Shown here: positions 35,039 to 44,418 of the stretch, one piece after another | How the letters are laid out: each line of letters begins with the position of its first letter | Numbering within the stretch: position 1 is the stretch's first letter | Assembly: GCF_003851545.1 (NCBI RefSeq) | Contig: NZ_BHVX01000004.1 | Coordinates: forward strand, 62,001-126,000 | Length of the DNA: 64,000 nt | Direction of reading: 5' to 3' | Source of the DNA: Ralstonia sp. SET104 | Lineage (GTDB): Bacteria; Pseudomonadota; Gammaproteobacteria; Burkholderiales; Burkholderiaceae | Notes under the pieces: model-generated | What the model saw: the letters and a program-made list of their open reading frames with translations, nothing else | The model's database searches: none | Told to the model about the DNA's origin: nothing | Position numbers and translations under genes: made by a program

Positions 35039-35962
35039 TTAAAGCTCGGCAAGCGCCTTGACATGCGCCACCACGCTGCGGCCCAGCGCACTCAAGTTGT
35101 AGCCTCCCTCCAGGCAACTCACGATGCGACCCTTGGCGTAGGTGCGCGCCAGTTGCATGAGCTGTTGCGTGATCCAGGTGTAATCGGCTTCGACCAGGCC
35201 CATTTGTCCGAGATCATCCTCGCGGTGGGCATCGAAACCGGCGGAGATGAACAACATCTCCGGTCGGAACGCTTCCAGGCGCGGCAACCAGATCGTCTCC
35301 ACCACCTCGCGCACGGTCAGGCCGTTGGTGTATGCCGGCAGCGGAATGTTGACCATGTTTGCTGCCACCGCCTCGGTGCCCGAATACGGATAGAACGGGT
35401 GCTGAAAGATGCTGCACATCATCACGCGCGGCTCGTCAATGAACGCGGCCTCGGTGCCGTTGCCGTGGTGTACATCAAAATCGACGATCGCCACGCGCTG
35501 CAAGCCGTGGTGCTCCAGCGCGTGGCGCGCAGCCACAGCCACATTGTTGAAGAAGCAGAAGCCCATCGCGCGGCCGGGCTCGGCATGGTGGCCAGGCGGG
35601 CGCACACTGCAGAAGGCATTTTCAAGCTCACCGGCAATGACCTTGTCGGTGGCATCCACCGCAGCACCTGCCGCCAGCACTGCAGCCATGTAGGTGTGCG
35701 GGTTCATCGAGGTGTCGGGGTCGATCGGCATGTAGCCGGCAATCGGCACGCTGGCCACCAGTTCACGCACATATTCAGTGCGATGCACGCGACACAGTTG
35801 CGCCTCGGTGGCAGGCGGCGCCTCGCAAGGCACGAGCAGGTTTTCGATGCGGCTGGCGATCAACTGATCTTCGATCGCGCGCAAACGGTCAGGACATTCG
35901 GGATGGTGCGGCCCCATCTCGTGCCGGAGGAATTCGGGATGCGTGTAGAGGCCGGTCGCCAT
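35039..35962 (-). CDS. histone deacetylase/acetylpolyamine amidohydrolase family protein
   Basis: 307 residues, a complete class II-like deacetylase domain. Zinc and catalytic motifs are visible: MGPHHPECPDRLRAIEDQL, the His pair in SVRPPGHHAEPGRAMGFCFF, VDFDVHHGNGTEAAF, and SAGFDAHREDDLGQM. Bacterial members deacetylate acetylpolyamines, acetoin-pathway products or acetyl-lysine proteins; the substrate here is unknown. It is divergent from the transglycosylase gene. Confidence 0.9.
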   Translation of the reverse strand: MATGLYTHPEFLRHEMGPHHPECPDRLRAIEDQLIASRIENLLVPCEAPPATEAQLCRVHRTEYVRELVASVPIAGYMPIDPDTSMNPHTYMAAVLAAGAAVDATDKVIAGELENAFCSVRPPGHHAEPGRAMGFCFFNNVAVAARHALEHHGLQRVAIVDFDVHHGNGTEAAFIDEPRVMMCSIFQHPFYPYSGTEAVAANMVNIPLPAYTNGLTVREVVETIWLPRLEAFRPEMLFISAGFDAHREDDLGQMGLVEADYTWITQQLMQLARTYAKGRIVSCLEGGYNLSALGRSVVAHVKALAEL

Positions 35963-36093
35963 GTTGTTGTGATCCGGTGTGTTTCAGTGTCTCCAGCCGC
36001 TACGTTAGCACGGCTATGCGACAACGCCGCGCGCCCAGCGCGATCCAACAGACGCATCCGCTACAATGCCCCGATTCCGTTTGAAGCCTGCCC

Positions 36094-37221
36094 ATGAGCC
36101 AATCGCCTTCTTCCCGTCGTCCCGTATTGCGCGCCCTGATGGCTGGCGCAGCGCTCTCCGCACTCTCTTTTCCCGCGCTCTCGCTGGCTGCTGCCAAGAA
36201 GGCCGCCAAGTCGCCCAAACGCCGCGTCGCGGTGCATGAAGAAGAGATCGACCCCGACCGCTACCGCAACAACCCGCAGACGCAGGCTTTCATCGGCATG
36301 CTGGTCGGCCAATACAATTTTGATCGGGCGTCGCTCGACACGCTGTTTGCAGGCGCCGCCTATTCCGCCACGGTGGCACGGCTGATCCTGCCGCCAGCCA
36401 CCCCCGCACGCCGCAGCTGGACGGCCTATCGCGGCCGCTTCATCGAGCCGATCCGCATCAACGCCGGCGTCCGGTTCTGGCAGCAATACGGCGATACGCT
36501 GCGCCGTGCCGAGAAAGAATTCGGCGTGCCGGCCGACGTGATTGTCGGCATCTTGGGCGTGGAGACCATCTACGGCCGCGACATGGGCAACTTCCGCGTG
36601 ATGGACGCGCTGTCCACACTGGCCTTCGATTACCCTGACACGCCCAACCGCGAAGACCGCAGCACGATGTTCCGCAACCAGCTCAAGGACTTCCTGCTCT
36701 GGTGCCGCGACACCGGCACGGACGCGTTCTCGGTACTGGGCTCATATGCTGGCGCGGTCGGCATTCCGCAGTTCATGCCAACCAGCATCCGCGAATACGC
36801 CATCGACTACGACCACGACGGCCACATTGATCTGCGCAACAGTGCGGTGGATGCCATCGGCAGCGTCGCGCGCTTTCTGCAGATGCACGGCTGGGAGCCG
36901 AACCGCCCGGTAATGTGGAACATCGCTGGCGACACAGACAGCCAGGGCATTGCCGCAGCCGCCGCAGACGGCCAGCCATATCCGCGCATGACGCTGTCCA
37001 AACTCACGCGTGCGGGCCTCGCGCTGGCGCCGGGCGTTGATGCCTCGCGCGAGCAGGAAACCGAAGTGCTGATGATCGATCTGCCCACGCCCGGCCAGCC
37101 GACCGAATACCGCGTCGGCCTACGTAACTTCTACGTGCTCACGCGCTACAACCGCAGCTTCTTCTATGCGGCGGCCGTGTATGAGCTGGGCCAAGCCGTG
37201 CGGCAAGCGATGCAGGGTTGA
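36094..37221 (+). CDS. mltB: membrane-bound lytic murein transglycosylase B
   Basis: 375 residues. A signal peptide with two arginines near the start (SRRPVLRALMAGAALSALSF) is followed by the MltB fold: WQQYGDTLRRAEKEFGVPAD, GILGVETIYGRDMGNFRV (containing the catalytic Glu), and GSYAGAVGIPQFMPTSIREY. It cleaves the glycan strand of peptidoglycan with 1,6-anhydro ends. No lipobox cysteine is visible, so anchoring may differ from E. coli MltB. It is followed by a bidirectional terminator. Confidence 0.92.
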   Translation: MSQSPSSRRPVLRALMAGAALSALSFPALSLAAAKKAAKSPKRRVAVHEEEIDPDRYRNNPQTQAFIGMLVGQYNFDRASLDTLFAGAAYSATVARLILPPATPARRSWTAYRGRFIEPIRINAGVRFWQQYGDTLRRAEKEFGVPADVIVGILGVETIYGRDMGNFRVMDALSTLAFDYPDTPNREDRSTMFRNQLKDFLLWCRDTGTDAFSVLGSYAGAVGIPQFMPTSIREYAIDYDHDGHIDLRNSAVDAIGSVARFLQMHGWEPNRPVMWNIAGDTDSQGIAAAAADGQPYPRMTLSKLTRAGLALAPGVDASREQETEVLMIDLPTPGQPTEYRVGLRNFYVLTRYNRSFFYAAAVYELGQAVRQAMQG

Positions 37222-37240
37222 TCCGCCGTCGACGCAACGA

Positions 37241-37268
37241 AAAAGCGCAGCCTCGGCTGCGCTTTTTT
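37241..37268. terminator. bidirectional terminator between mltB and cysM
   Basis: The 12-bp stem AAAAGCGCAGCC/GGCTGCGCTTTT with a 2-base apex has T-runs in both directions. Confidence 0.88.
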
Positions 37269-37288
37269 CATGCTGATGCAGCCTGATG

Positions 37289-38191
37289 TCAGGCGGGGAA
37301 GACGCCCGTCGACAAATAACGATCACCGCGGTCGCACACCACAAACGCGATGGTCGCGTTCTCGGCTTCCTCCGCCACGCGCAATGCCACGCACAATGCG
37401 CCTGCTGCAGAGATGCCGCAGAAGATGCCTTCTTCGCGCGCCATGCGACGTGCCATGTGTTCGGCGTCAGACTGGCTTACGGGCTCGGTACGGTCGATGT
37501 ATTTCGGATCGTAGATCTTTGGCATGTACGCCTCGGGCCACTTGCGGATGCCCGGAATGCGCGAGCCCTCTTCCGGCTGCGCTCCGACGATCTGGATGTC
37601 CGCGTTCTTCTCTTTCAGGAAGCGCGAGACGCCGGTGATCGTGCCGGTGGTGCCCATTGCCGAGACGAAATGCGTGATGCGGCCTTCGGTGTCGCGCCAC
37701 AGCTCGGGGCCGGTGGTCTCGTAATGCGCGAGCGGGTTGTCCGGGTTGGCAAACTGGTCAAGGATGACGCCTTTGCCTTCCTTCTCCATCGCGTCGGCCA
37801 GATCGCGCGCGTATTCCATGCCACCCTTGACGGGGGTGAGGATGATTTCTGCGCCGTAGGCGGCCATGCTCTGGCGGCGCTCCACCGACAGGTCTTCCGG
37901 CATGATCAGCACCATCTTGTAGCCACGCACGGCAGCGGCCATGGCCAGCGCAATACCCGTGTTGCCCGACGTGGATTCAATGAGCGTATCGCCTGGCTTG
38001 ATGCGGCCACGCGCCTCGGCGTGCTTGATCATGGACAGCGCGGGACGATCCTTGACCGAGCCAGCCGGGTTGTTGCCCTCAAGCTTGCCGAGAATGACAT
38101 TGCCGCGGCGCGCGTTGCCTTCGCCGGGAATGCGCTGGAGCTGGACCAGCGGCGTATTGCCGATGGTGTCTTCGATGGTGAGATAGGCCAT
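37289..38191 (-). CDS. cysM: cysteine synthase B
   Basis: 300 residues, the CysM length. It makes cysteine (or S-sulfocysteine) from O-acetylserine. The PLP lysine lies in LEGNNPAGSVKDRPALSMI, and the STSGNTGIALAMAAA loop binds PLP phosphate. Family start MAYLTIEDTIGNTPLVQLQR at 38191 is preferred to the upstream frame. It lies 110 bases beyond the ComEA-like gene on the same strand. Confidence 0.95.
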   Translation of the reverse strand: MAYLTIEDTIGNTPLVQLQRIPGEGNARRGNVILGKLEGNNPAGSVKDRPALSMIKHAEARGRIKPGDTLIESTSGNTGIALAMAAAVRGYKMVLIMPEDLSVERRQSMAAYGAEIILTPVKGGMEYARDLADAMEKEGKGVILDQFANPDNPLAHYETTGPELWRDTEGRITHFVSAMGTTGTITGVSRFLKEKNADIQIVGAQPEEGSRIPGIRKWPEAYMPKIYDPKYIDRTEPVSQSDAEHMARRMAREEGIFCGISAAGALCVALRVAEEAENATIAFVVCDRGDRYLSTGVFPA

Positions 38192-38301
38192 GATGCGTGT
38201 GGGACGGGAATCAGGCCATTGTAATGCAGCCCAAACCCCTTCCTCGCACATGGCAAAACGCCCGCTCGCGCGGGGCGTCTTGCCGTGGCTGACCAGGGCG
38301 C

Positions 38302-38619
38302 TTACTTCTTCTTTGCGTCCTTGCCGGCCTTCTTGGCAGCCGCCGGTGCCGGTGCGGCCGCACCGAACGTCAACCCTTCGCTTTCCAGCTTGGACAGAGT
38401 CTTGTCGCCAATGCCGGGGACGCGCGCCTTGAAGTCGGCGGCATCCTTGAACGGGCCGCTCGTGGTTCGCTCTTCAATGATGGATTTAGAACGTTTTGGG
38501 CCGATACCGGACAATGTCTCCAACGCCGCGTGATCCGCAGTGTTCACATCCACTGCCGCCCACGCGGCCGACAACATCGACAGCGACACCAGTAAAACGG
38601 ACAAAAGCTTCTTCAACAT
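38302..38619 (-). CDS. ComEA-like helix-hairpin-helix secreted protein
   Basis: 105 residues. A signal peptide (MLKKLLSVLLVSLSMLSAAW, cleavage about 22) precedes two helix-hairpin-helix motifs (VNTADHAALETLSGIGPKRS; ARVPGIGDKTLSKLESEG) and a Lys/Ala-rich tail. Such small ComEA homologues bind DNA non-specifically in the periplasm and pull it in during natural transformation, relevant because Ralstonia is naturally competent. AAGGAGG, a perfect ribosome-binding site, precedes the ATG. Confidence 0.9.
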   Translation of the reverse strand: MLKKLLSVLLVSLSMLSAAWAAVDVNTADHAALETLSGIGPKRSKSIIEERTTSGPFKDAADFKARVPGIGDKTLSKLESEGLTFGAAAPAPAAAKKAGKDAKKK

Positions 38620-38643
38620 GTGCGCCTCCTTGGCATAGGGAAT

Positions 38644-38671
38644 AAAAAACCGCCACATCGGGTGGCGGTTT
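38644..38671 (-). terminator. terminator of the LPS heptose gene cluster
   Basis: On the minus strand the stem AAACCGCCAC/GTGGCGGTTT is followed by a T-run, 75 bases beyond the hldD stop. Confidence 0.85.
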
Positions 38672-38746
38672 CAACACATCTTAAAGAGCATCTTGGCGAT
38701 ACTGCAGCGCGCCGACAAAAAGTCACGCACTGTCTGATTCGCGGTT

Positions 38747-39742
38747 TCAGGCTGGCTGCTTCAAAAGCCACTGGCAGTAGCGTTCCACACCTTCCTGCAC
38801 CGTCAGGAAGGGCGCCGTGTAGCCTGCCGCACGCAGTCGGGACTGATCGGCCTGCGTAAAGCACTGATACTTGCCGCGCAGCGCATCAGGAAACTTCACA
38901 TACTCGATCAGGCCTTCCTGCGCCAACTCCTCGGTGGAAAGCGCCGGCTTCTCTTCTGCGCCACGCAACGTGTTCACCACCGTCGTGGCGATATCGTTGA
39001 ACGGCTGCGCGCGCCCTGTACCCAGGTTGAAGATGCCCGATTTGTCAGGATTGTCGAAGAAGAACAGGTTGACCTTCACCACGTCTTCCACCGACACAAA
39101 ATCGCGCATCTGGCCGCCCTGCGGGTAACCGTTGTATTCCCCGAACAGCTTGACCGTGCCTTCGCTGCGAAACTGGTTAAAGTTGTGGAACGCCACCGAC
39201 GCCATGCGGCCCTTGTGCTGCTCGCGCGGGCCGTACACGTTGAAGTAGCGGAAGCCGACGATCTGCGACAGCGCAGTCGGCATGACACGGCGCACGATCT
39301 GATCGAACAGCAGCTTGGAGTAGCCGTACACGTTGAGCGGCCGCTCGAACTCGGGCTCCTCGCGGAAGGTTTCAGACGCGCCGTACGTGGCCGCCGACGA
39401 GGCATAAAGAAACTGCACGCCCTGGTCCAGACACGCACGCATCACCGCCAGCGAATAGCGGTAGTTGTTGTCCATCATGTAGCGGCCGTCGGTCTCCATG
39501 GTGTCGGAGCACGCGCCTTCGTGGAAGATCGCCCGGACCTTGCCGAAATCGCCGCGCGCAAAGCGTTCGACAAATTCGGTCTTATCCAGATAATCGCTGA
39601 TCTGGCAGTCGACGATGTTCTTAAACTTGTCGGCCCGCGTGAGATTGTCGACGGCGACGATGTCGGTCTCGCCGCGCGCGTTCAGGCCTTTGACGATGTT
39701 GGCGCCGATAAAGCCAGCCGCGCCGGTGACGATGATGGTCAT
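38747..39742 (-). CDS. hldD: ADP-L-glycero-D-manno-heptose 6-epimerase
   Basis: 331 residues. HldD makes the ADP-L-glycero-heptose donor for the LPS inner core. Rossmann start [20 protein letters not shown], and SDR catalytic YxxxK in [12 protein letters not shown], plus GREQHKG-type region ([17 protein letters not shown]). It follows hldA by 18 bases, an adjacent step in the same pathway. Confidence 0.96.
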   Translation of the reverse strand: MTIIVTGAAGFIGANIVKGLNARGETDIVAVDNLTRADKFKNIVDCQISDYLDKTEFVERFARGDFGKVRAIFHEGACSDTMETDGRYMMDNNYRYSLAVMRACLDQGVQFLYASSAATYGASETFREEPEFERPLNVYGYSKLLFDQIVRRVMPTALSQIVGFRYFNVYGPREQHKGRMASVAFHNFNQFRSEGTVKLFGEYNGYPQGGQMRDFVSVEDVVKVNLFFFDNPDKSGIFNLGTGRAQPFNDIATTVVNTLRGAEEKPALSTEELAQEGLIEYVKFPDALRGKYQCFTQADQSRLRAAGYTAPFLTVQEGVERYCQWLLKQPA

Positions 39743-39760
39743 GATCCGTTGATCAAGTGA

Positions 39761-40693
39761 TCAGTTGAAGAGTTCTGCGTGGGTGACAACCGCCGTGCCC
39801 AGCTTGCCGACCACGATGCCGCCCGCGCGGTTCGCATATTGCACGGCTTCCTTGATGTTGGCGCCCGCGCCCAACAGCGTGGCCAGCGTCGCAATGACGG
39901 TGTCGCCGGCGCCCGACACATCGAACACCTCGCGCGCCTGAGCTGACACGTGCAGCACTTCGTGCTCAGTGTAGAGCGTCATGCCCTCCTCCGAACGCGT
40001 GAGCAGCAGCGCTTCGAGCTGCAGTTCGCGGCGCAAATTCTGCGCGCGGATGGTCAGGTCCTGCTCCGACTTCCACGAGCCGACCACCTGGCGCATCTCG
40101 GCGCGATTGGGCGTGATCATGGTAGCGCCCTTATAGCGCGAATAGTCGTCGCCCTTCGGGTCGACCAGCACACGGCGACCTGCGTGACGCGACGCCTCGA
40201 TCATCTTGCCGACGTGCGTGAGACCGCCCTTGCCATAGTCCGACAGCACCACCACGTCGTGCTGCGACACCAGCGCACCGAAACGGTCGAGCACCGACAT
40301 CAGCACCTCGTGTGTGGGCGCGTTCTCGAAATCGACGCGAATCAATTGCTGTTGGCGTGCCAGCACGCGCAGCTTGATCGTCGTGTTGACGGCCGGGTCG
40401 CGATGCAAGTGGCCAGTAACGTGGCTCTCGCCAAGCAGCGTTTCGATGCTGCGGCCGGGCTCGTCGTCGCCAATCACGCCGAGCATGCCCGCGTGCGCAC
40501 CAAGCGCAGCAACGTTGCGTGCCACGTTGGCAGCACCGCCCAAGCGCTCGTCCTGGCGCTTGATCTGCACGACTGGCACCGGCGCTTCGGGCGAAATCCG
40601 ATCGACGTCTCCAAACCAGTAGCGGTCGAGCATCATGTCGCCGACCACGAGAATGCGGGCGGTGTGGATCTGTTCGGAAGCGAGGGTGGTCAT
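39761..40693 (-). CDS. hldA: D-glycero-beta-D-manno-heptose-7-phosphate kinase
   Basis: 310 residues, the kinase domain alone (RfaE1), without the adenylyltransferase domain fused in E. coli HldE. PfkB-type motifs are visible: RLGGAANVARNVAALGAHAG near 55-75 and the catalytic DVSGAGDTVIATLATLL near 250-266. It phosphorylates heptose 7-phosphate for LPS core synthesis. The ATG at 40693 gives MTTLASEQIHTARILVVGDM. Confidence 0.95.
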   Translation of the reverse strand: MTTLASEQIHTARILVVGDMMLDRYWFGDVDRISPEAPVPVVQIKRQDERLGGAANVARNVAALGAHAGMLGVIGDDEPGRSIETLLGESHVTGHLHRDPAVNTTIKLRVLARQQQLIRVDFENAPTHEVLMSVLDRFGALVSQHDVVVLSDYGKGGLTHVGKMIEASRHAGRRVLVDPKGDDYSRYKGATMITPNRAEMRQVVGSWKSEQDLTIRAQNLRRELQLEALLLTRSEEGMTLYTEHEVLHVSAQAREVFDVSGAGDTVIATLATLLGAGANIKEAVQYANRAGGIVVGKLGTAVVTHAELFN

Positions 40694-40718
40694 GGGTCTG
40701 GGGCGCCGGCAGCGGTGA

Positions 40719-42083
40719 TTACGATTGGGTGGAGCGCCCGATGGCCTGGTATTCAAAGCCGGCATCACGCATGGCTTGCGGCTCGAACAAGTTGCGGCCG
40801 TCGAACACCATCGGCGTCTTCAACAGGGCCTTCACGGCGTTGAAGTCGGGGCTGCGGAACGCCTTCCACTCGGTCACGATGACCAGCGCGTCGGCATTCT
40901 TGAGCGCGTCCATCTGACCGGCGCAGAACGTCACGCGTTCCAGTTGTTCGGCAGAAAGATCAAGTGCCAGTGCATGGCGGGCTTCCTCCATTGCAACCGG
41001 GTCATACACCTGCACGCGTGCGCCACGGGCAAGCAGCGCCGCAATCAGAATGCGGCTCGGTGCCTCGCGCATGTCGTCGGTATTCGGCTTGAAGGCCAGG
41101 CCCCAGATGGCGAAGGCGCGCCCGGTCAGGTCAGCGCCCATGCGGTCTTCGATTTTGCTGACCAGCACTTCCTTCTGCTTGTCGTTGACGGCCTCGACGG
41201 CTTCCAGCACATGCAGCGTCTGACCGTATTCCTGCGCCGTACGCACCAGCGCCTGCACATCCTTCGGGAAGCACGAGCCGCCGTAACCGGTGCCGGCGTA
41301 GAGGAAGCTGTAGCCGATGCGCGGGTCGGAGCCGATGCCAAGGCGCACGAGTTCGATGTCGGCGCCCACCTTGTCGGCCAGATTGGCCATCTCGTTCATG
41401 AACGAGATGCGCGTGGCGAGCATCGAGTTGGCAGCGTACTTGGTGAACTCGGCGGAGCGCACATCCATGTAGAACGTGCGCTCATGGTTGCGATTGAACG
41501 GCGCGTAGAGCGTGCGCATGATCGCCTTGGCGCGCAGGCCATCGGTATCGCCATATGTGCCAAGCACGATGCGGTCCGGGCGCATGAAATCGTCCACCGC
41601 AGCGCCTTCCTTCAGGAATTCGGGGTTCGATACCACGGAGAAGCCGATGTCCGATTTGCCACGCGTGGCCAGCACTTCTCCCACAGCAGCGCGCACCTTG
41701 TCGCCGGTGCCAACGGGCACCGTCGATTTGTCGACGATCACCTTGAAGCCGGTCATGTGCTGAGCGATGTTGCGGGCGGCCGCCAGCACGTACTTCAGGT
41801 CGGCCGAGCCATCTTCATCGGGCGGCGTACCGACAGCGATGAACTGCACGTCGCCGTGCGCCACGCTGGCAGCCACGTCGGTCGAAAACTGGATACGGCC
41901 AGCCGAACGGTTGCGCTCGATCAGCTCCTTCAAGCCCGGTTCGTAGATGGGCACGCCGCCGGCGTTGAGCAGGTCGATTTTCTTCTGGTCGACGTCGAGG
42001 CAGAACACATCGTTGCCCAGCTCCGCCAGACACGCGCCGGTGACCAGACCGACATAACCGCTACCGATGATGGTGATTTTCAT
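40719..42083 (-). CDS. ugd: UDP-glucose 6-dehydrogenase
   Basis: 454 residues. It oxidises UDP-glucose twice to UDP-glucuronate, a precursor for exopolysaccharide and for UDP-aminoarabinose on lipid A. NAD-binding start [20 protein letters not shown], catalytic cysteine in [17 protein letters not shown], and [16 protein letters not shown] near the C-terminal domain. It lies 25 bases before hldA in the LPS cluster. Confidence 0.96.
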   Translation of the reverse strand: MKITIIGSGYVGLVTGACLAELGNDVFCLDVDQKKIDLLNAGGVPIYEPGLKELIERNRSAGRIQFSTDVAASVAHGDVQFIAVGTPPDEDGSADLKYVLAAARNIAQHMTGFKVIVDKSTVPVGTGDKVRAAVGEVLATRGKSDIGFSVVSNPEFLKEGAAVDDFMRPDRIVLGTYGDTDGLRAKAIMRTLYAPFNRNHERTFYMDVRSAEFTKYAANSMLATRISFMNEMANLADKVGADIELVRLGIGSDPRIGYSFLYAGTGYGGSCFPKDVQALVRTAQEYGQTLHVLEAVEAVNDKQKEVLVSKIEDRMGADLTGRAFAIWGLAFKPNTDDMREAPSRILIAALLARGARVQVYDPVAMEEARHALALDLSAEQLERVTFCAGQMDALKNADALVIVTEWKAFRSPDFNAVKALLKTPMVFDGRNLFEPQAMRDAGFEYQAIGRSTQS

Positions 42084-42148
42084 ACGAACACTTCAAAGAT
42101 TAAAAATGCGCCAGCGCGGTCACTACAAACACACCGCGCCAGACTGAA

Positions 42149-43423
42149 TTACATGCTGGCGCCGCCGCTGCCGCCGAGCGTCTCGGTACGGCGCGGTGCA
42201 TACGTTTCCCAGCGGTTGCAGCCGGGGCATTGCCAATAGAACAGACGCGCGCGGAATCCGCACTCCTGGCAGGTGTAGCGTGCCAGGTTGCGCGTACGAC
42301 TTTGCAGCAGATCGCGAATGGCGCCGAGATCCTGCGCGCGCTGGATATCAGCATTGCTGCCGGCCTCAACCGGATCAGCCAGCGCGCTTTCGGCCACATC
42401 AGTCGTCGTCGGCACCTCATGGCCAACCGCCTCGGACGCACGCGACGCTTCAGCCTCCACCAGCCGCGTCAACGCCATCAACGATGGCTGACGACGGATC
42501 TGATCGCGCATCAGCGCCACAGCGTCGTCGATACCGTGCACATCCAACTCGTATTTGTAGACCGTATCGAGCAATTCGGGCCCTAAGCGTGCGTCCATCT
42601 TGGAGCGCAACCAGGCGAGCCCCTCGGCGGCACGGCCAAGCTGCGTGTACGCCTTCATCAGCCGTTCGGCCACCAGCGGCAGGAATGCCGTGTTCTGCTG
42701 TTCGATGCTACGCCAACGCTTGATGGCGGCCTCAACATCCCCCTGGCCTTGCGCCACATCGCCCAACTGGATGGTGGCGCGCACGTTCTTGGGGTTCTCC
42801 TGCAGCGCACGTTCCAGCCATTCGATGGCGGTCGGCACATCCTTGCGCTGGAGCCCCTCTTGAGCGACCTCGCAGCAGAATTGCGCAATCTGCACGGCGT
42901 AGTCCTTGCCCTGCAGCTTCTGCAACTCACGTGCCGCCTCAATGGCCTTGCGCCATTCCTTCTCGACCTCATACAGCTCCAGCAGCACACGCTTGGCCGG
43001 CTCGGCGAACGTGCCTTCCATCAGCATGCGCAGGGATTCTTCCGCACGATCCAGCAGCCCTGCTCGCAGAAAATCCTGGCCAAGTTCAAACAGCGCGTGA
43101 TCACGCTCGTTGGCAGGCAGATCGGGGCGGTTGACCAAGTTCTGGTGGACACGGATGGCGCGTTCGGTCTCACCCCGACGGCGGAACAGGCTGCCGAGCG
43201 CAAAGTGCAGCTCGGTGGTCTCGGGGTCCAGACGCGCAACTTCAATGAAGGCGTCGATAGCCTTGTCCGGTTGCTCGTTTAGCAGGAAATTCAGCCCCTT
43301 GAAGTACGAGCGCGGCAGCGACGATTGCTCGGTGCGCAACTGACGGGCGTCCAACCGAGCAGCCACCCAACCCAAGCCAAACACCAGGGGGATGGCCAAC
43401 AGCCACCAGAGATCAAAATCCAT
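42149..43423 (-). CDS. lapB: LPS assembly protein LapB (YciM)
   Basis: 424 residues: an N-terminal membrane anchor (WLLAIPLVFGLGWVAA), about eight or nine TPR-like helical repeats, and a C-terminal rubredoxin-type metal site with two CxxC pairs (TCQECGFRARLFYWQCPGCN). LapB promotes FtsH degradation of LpxC, restraining LPS synthesis. It starts 3 bases after lapA ends, with AAGG upstream, the standard lapAB order. Confidence 0.93.
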   Translation of the reverse strand: MDFDLWWLLAIPLVFGLGWVAARLDARQLRTEQSSLPRSYFKGLNFLLNEQPDKAIDAFIEVARLDPETTELHFALGSLFRRRGETERAIRVHQNLVNRPDLPANERDHALFELGQDFLRAGLLDRAEESLRMLMEGTFAEPAKRVLLELYEVEKEWRKAIEAARELQKLQGKDYAVQIAQFCCEVAQEGLQRKDVPTAIEWLERALQENPKNVRATIQLGDVAQGQGDVEAAIKRWRSIEQQNTAFLPLVAERLMKAYTQLGRAAEGLAWLRSKMDARLGPELLDTVYKYELDVHGIDDAVALMRDQIRRQPSLMALTRLVEAEASRASEAVGHEVPTTTDVAESALADPVEAGSNADIQRAQDLGAIRDLLQSRTRNLARYTCQECGFRARLFYWQCPGCNRWETYAPRRTETLGGSGGASM

Positions 43424-43426
43424 GCG

Positions 43427-43750
43427 TCAGACCTTGGGGCCGGGAACGTGATATGGAGAATCGGCAACAACGGGCGTCGGCACCTCGGCCACCTCTTCGG
43501 TCTTCTTCATGTGACCGATCTGGCGACGCAGACGGCTTGCCGTAAAGCGATGGCGCATCACACGCGGTGCCATCGCCAGCATGGCCAGCAAGATGCCGGT
43601 GACGAAGAATGCCAGCGCAATCAGAATCAACGGCGCATGCCAGACCACGCCAAACGGCAGCACGAGCGAGACTTCCGCCGTGTTGTGCAGTGCCAGCACA
43701 AAAAGCAGCACAAACAACAGGATGCGGATGACCCAAACGAGAAATTTCAT
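43427..43750 (-). CDS. lapA: LapA-domain inner-membrane protein (YciS)
   Basis: 107 residues with two transmembrane helices (about 6-24 and 41-61) and a cytoplasmic basic helix (RHRFTASRLRRQIGHMKK). The motif LHNTAEVSLVLPFG between the helices is typical of LapA. It works with LapB in LPS assembly. The family is recognised from length, topology and neighbour. Confidence 0.88.
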   Translation of the reverse strand: MKFLVWVIRILLFVLLFVLALHNTAEVSLVLPFGVVWHAPLILIALAFFVTGILLAMLAMAPRVMRHRFTASRLRRQIGHMKKTEEVAEVPTPVVADSPYHVPGPKV

Positions 43751-43890
43751 GCGGATTCGGAAACGGGCGGCGGTGCAGCAGCCGGATGTGGCGCAATTGG
43801 CGGCACGATTGCCTTGTTGTGCCGCATTGTAGCGGATTCATATGGCGGCCAGCCACGCCAGGCTTGCCGGCACTCAAGCACCGCCGGAAT

Positions 43891-43917
43891 AAAAAACGCC
43901 CCGGCAAGCGGGGCGTT
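43891..43917 (-). terminator. terminator between ihfB and lapA
   Basis: On the minus strand AACGCCCCG/CGGGGCGTT is followed by TTTT, 28 bases after the ihfB stop, before lapA. Confidence 0.82.
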
Positions 43918-43944
43918 CCTGAAACTGCCAAGTGCTACCTGGGC

Positions 43945-44367
43945 TCAGCGCGACATAACCAACGGCACCACCGCCTCTACCGGAAAACCGGCAGCCTGAC
44001 GGGCGCTGTCGATCTGTCGAGCAGCCTTTACAGCCGCGAGCGACACGGCAGGCTCGCCCTCCGAAGAAGGCTCACCTTGTCGCTCCAGGCTGCGGTCGAC
44101 CCGCTCGCGCAACTCCTTGCCGGCCTTGAAGTGCGGCACCCGTTTCTCGGGCACCAGCACCTTCTCGCCGGACTTGGGGTTGCGGCCGACGCGCGGCGGA
44201 CGACGATTCAAACCAAAACTCCCGAACCCGCGGATCTCGATGCGGTGGCCGTCCGCCAAGGCGTCGGACATCGCATCCAGAATCGTCTTGACCGCGATGT
44301 CCGCATCCCGCAGCAAAAGCTGCGGAAAGCGGGCGGCCAGCTTTTCCACGAGTTCGGACTTGGTCAT
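43945..44367 (-). CDS. ihfB: integration host factor beta subunit
   Basis: 140 residues. The IHF/HU fold is complete in the first ~95 residues: [40 protein letters not shown], and [15 protein letters not shown] bends DNA sharply at specific sites. A ~45-residue C-terminal extension ([19 protein letters not shown]...) is absent from E. coli IHF-beta. The ATG at 44367 matches the family; 44373 adds two residues. It follows rpsA, the usual betaproteobacterial order. Confidence 0.93.
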   Translation of the reverse strand: MTKSELVEKLAARFPQLLLRDADIAVKTILDAMSDALADGHRIEIRGFGSFGLNRRPPRVGRNPKSGEKVLVPEKRVPHFKAGKELRERVDRSLERQGEPSSEGEPAVSLAAVKAARQIDSARQAAGFPVEAVVPLVMSR

Positions 44368-44418
44368 GGGCATCGTGCGCGCGTCCTCGTCGTTCTTTAG
44401 GGTCGACCCGGTGGATGC

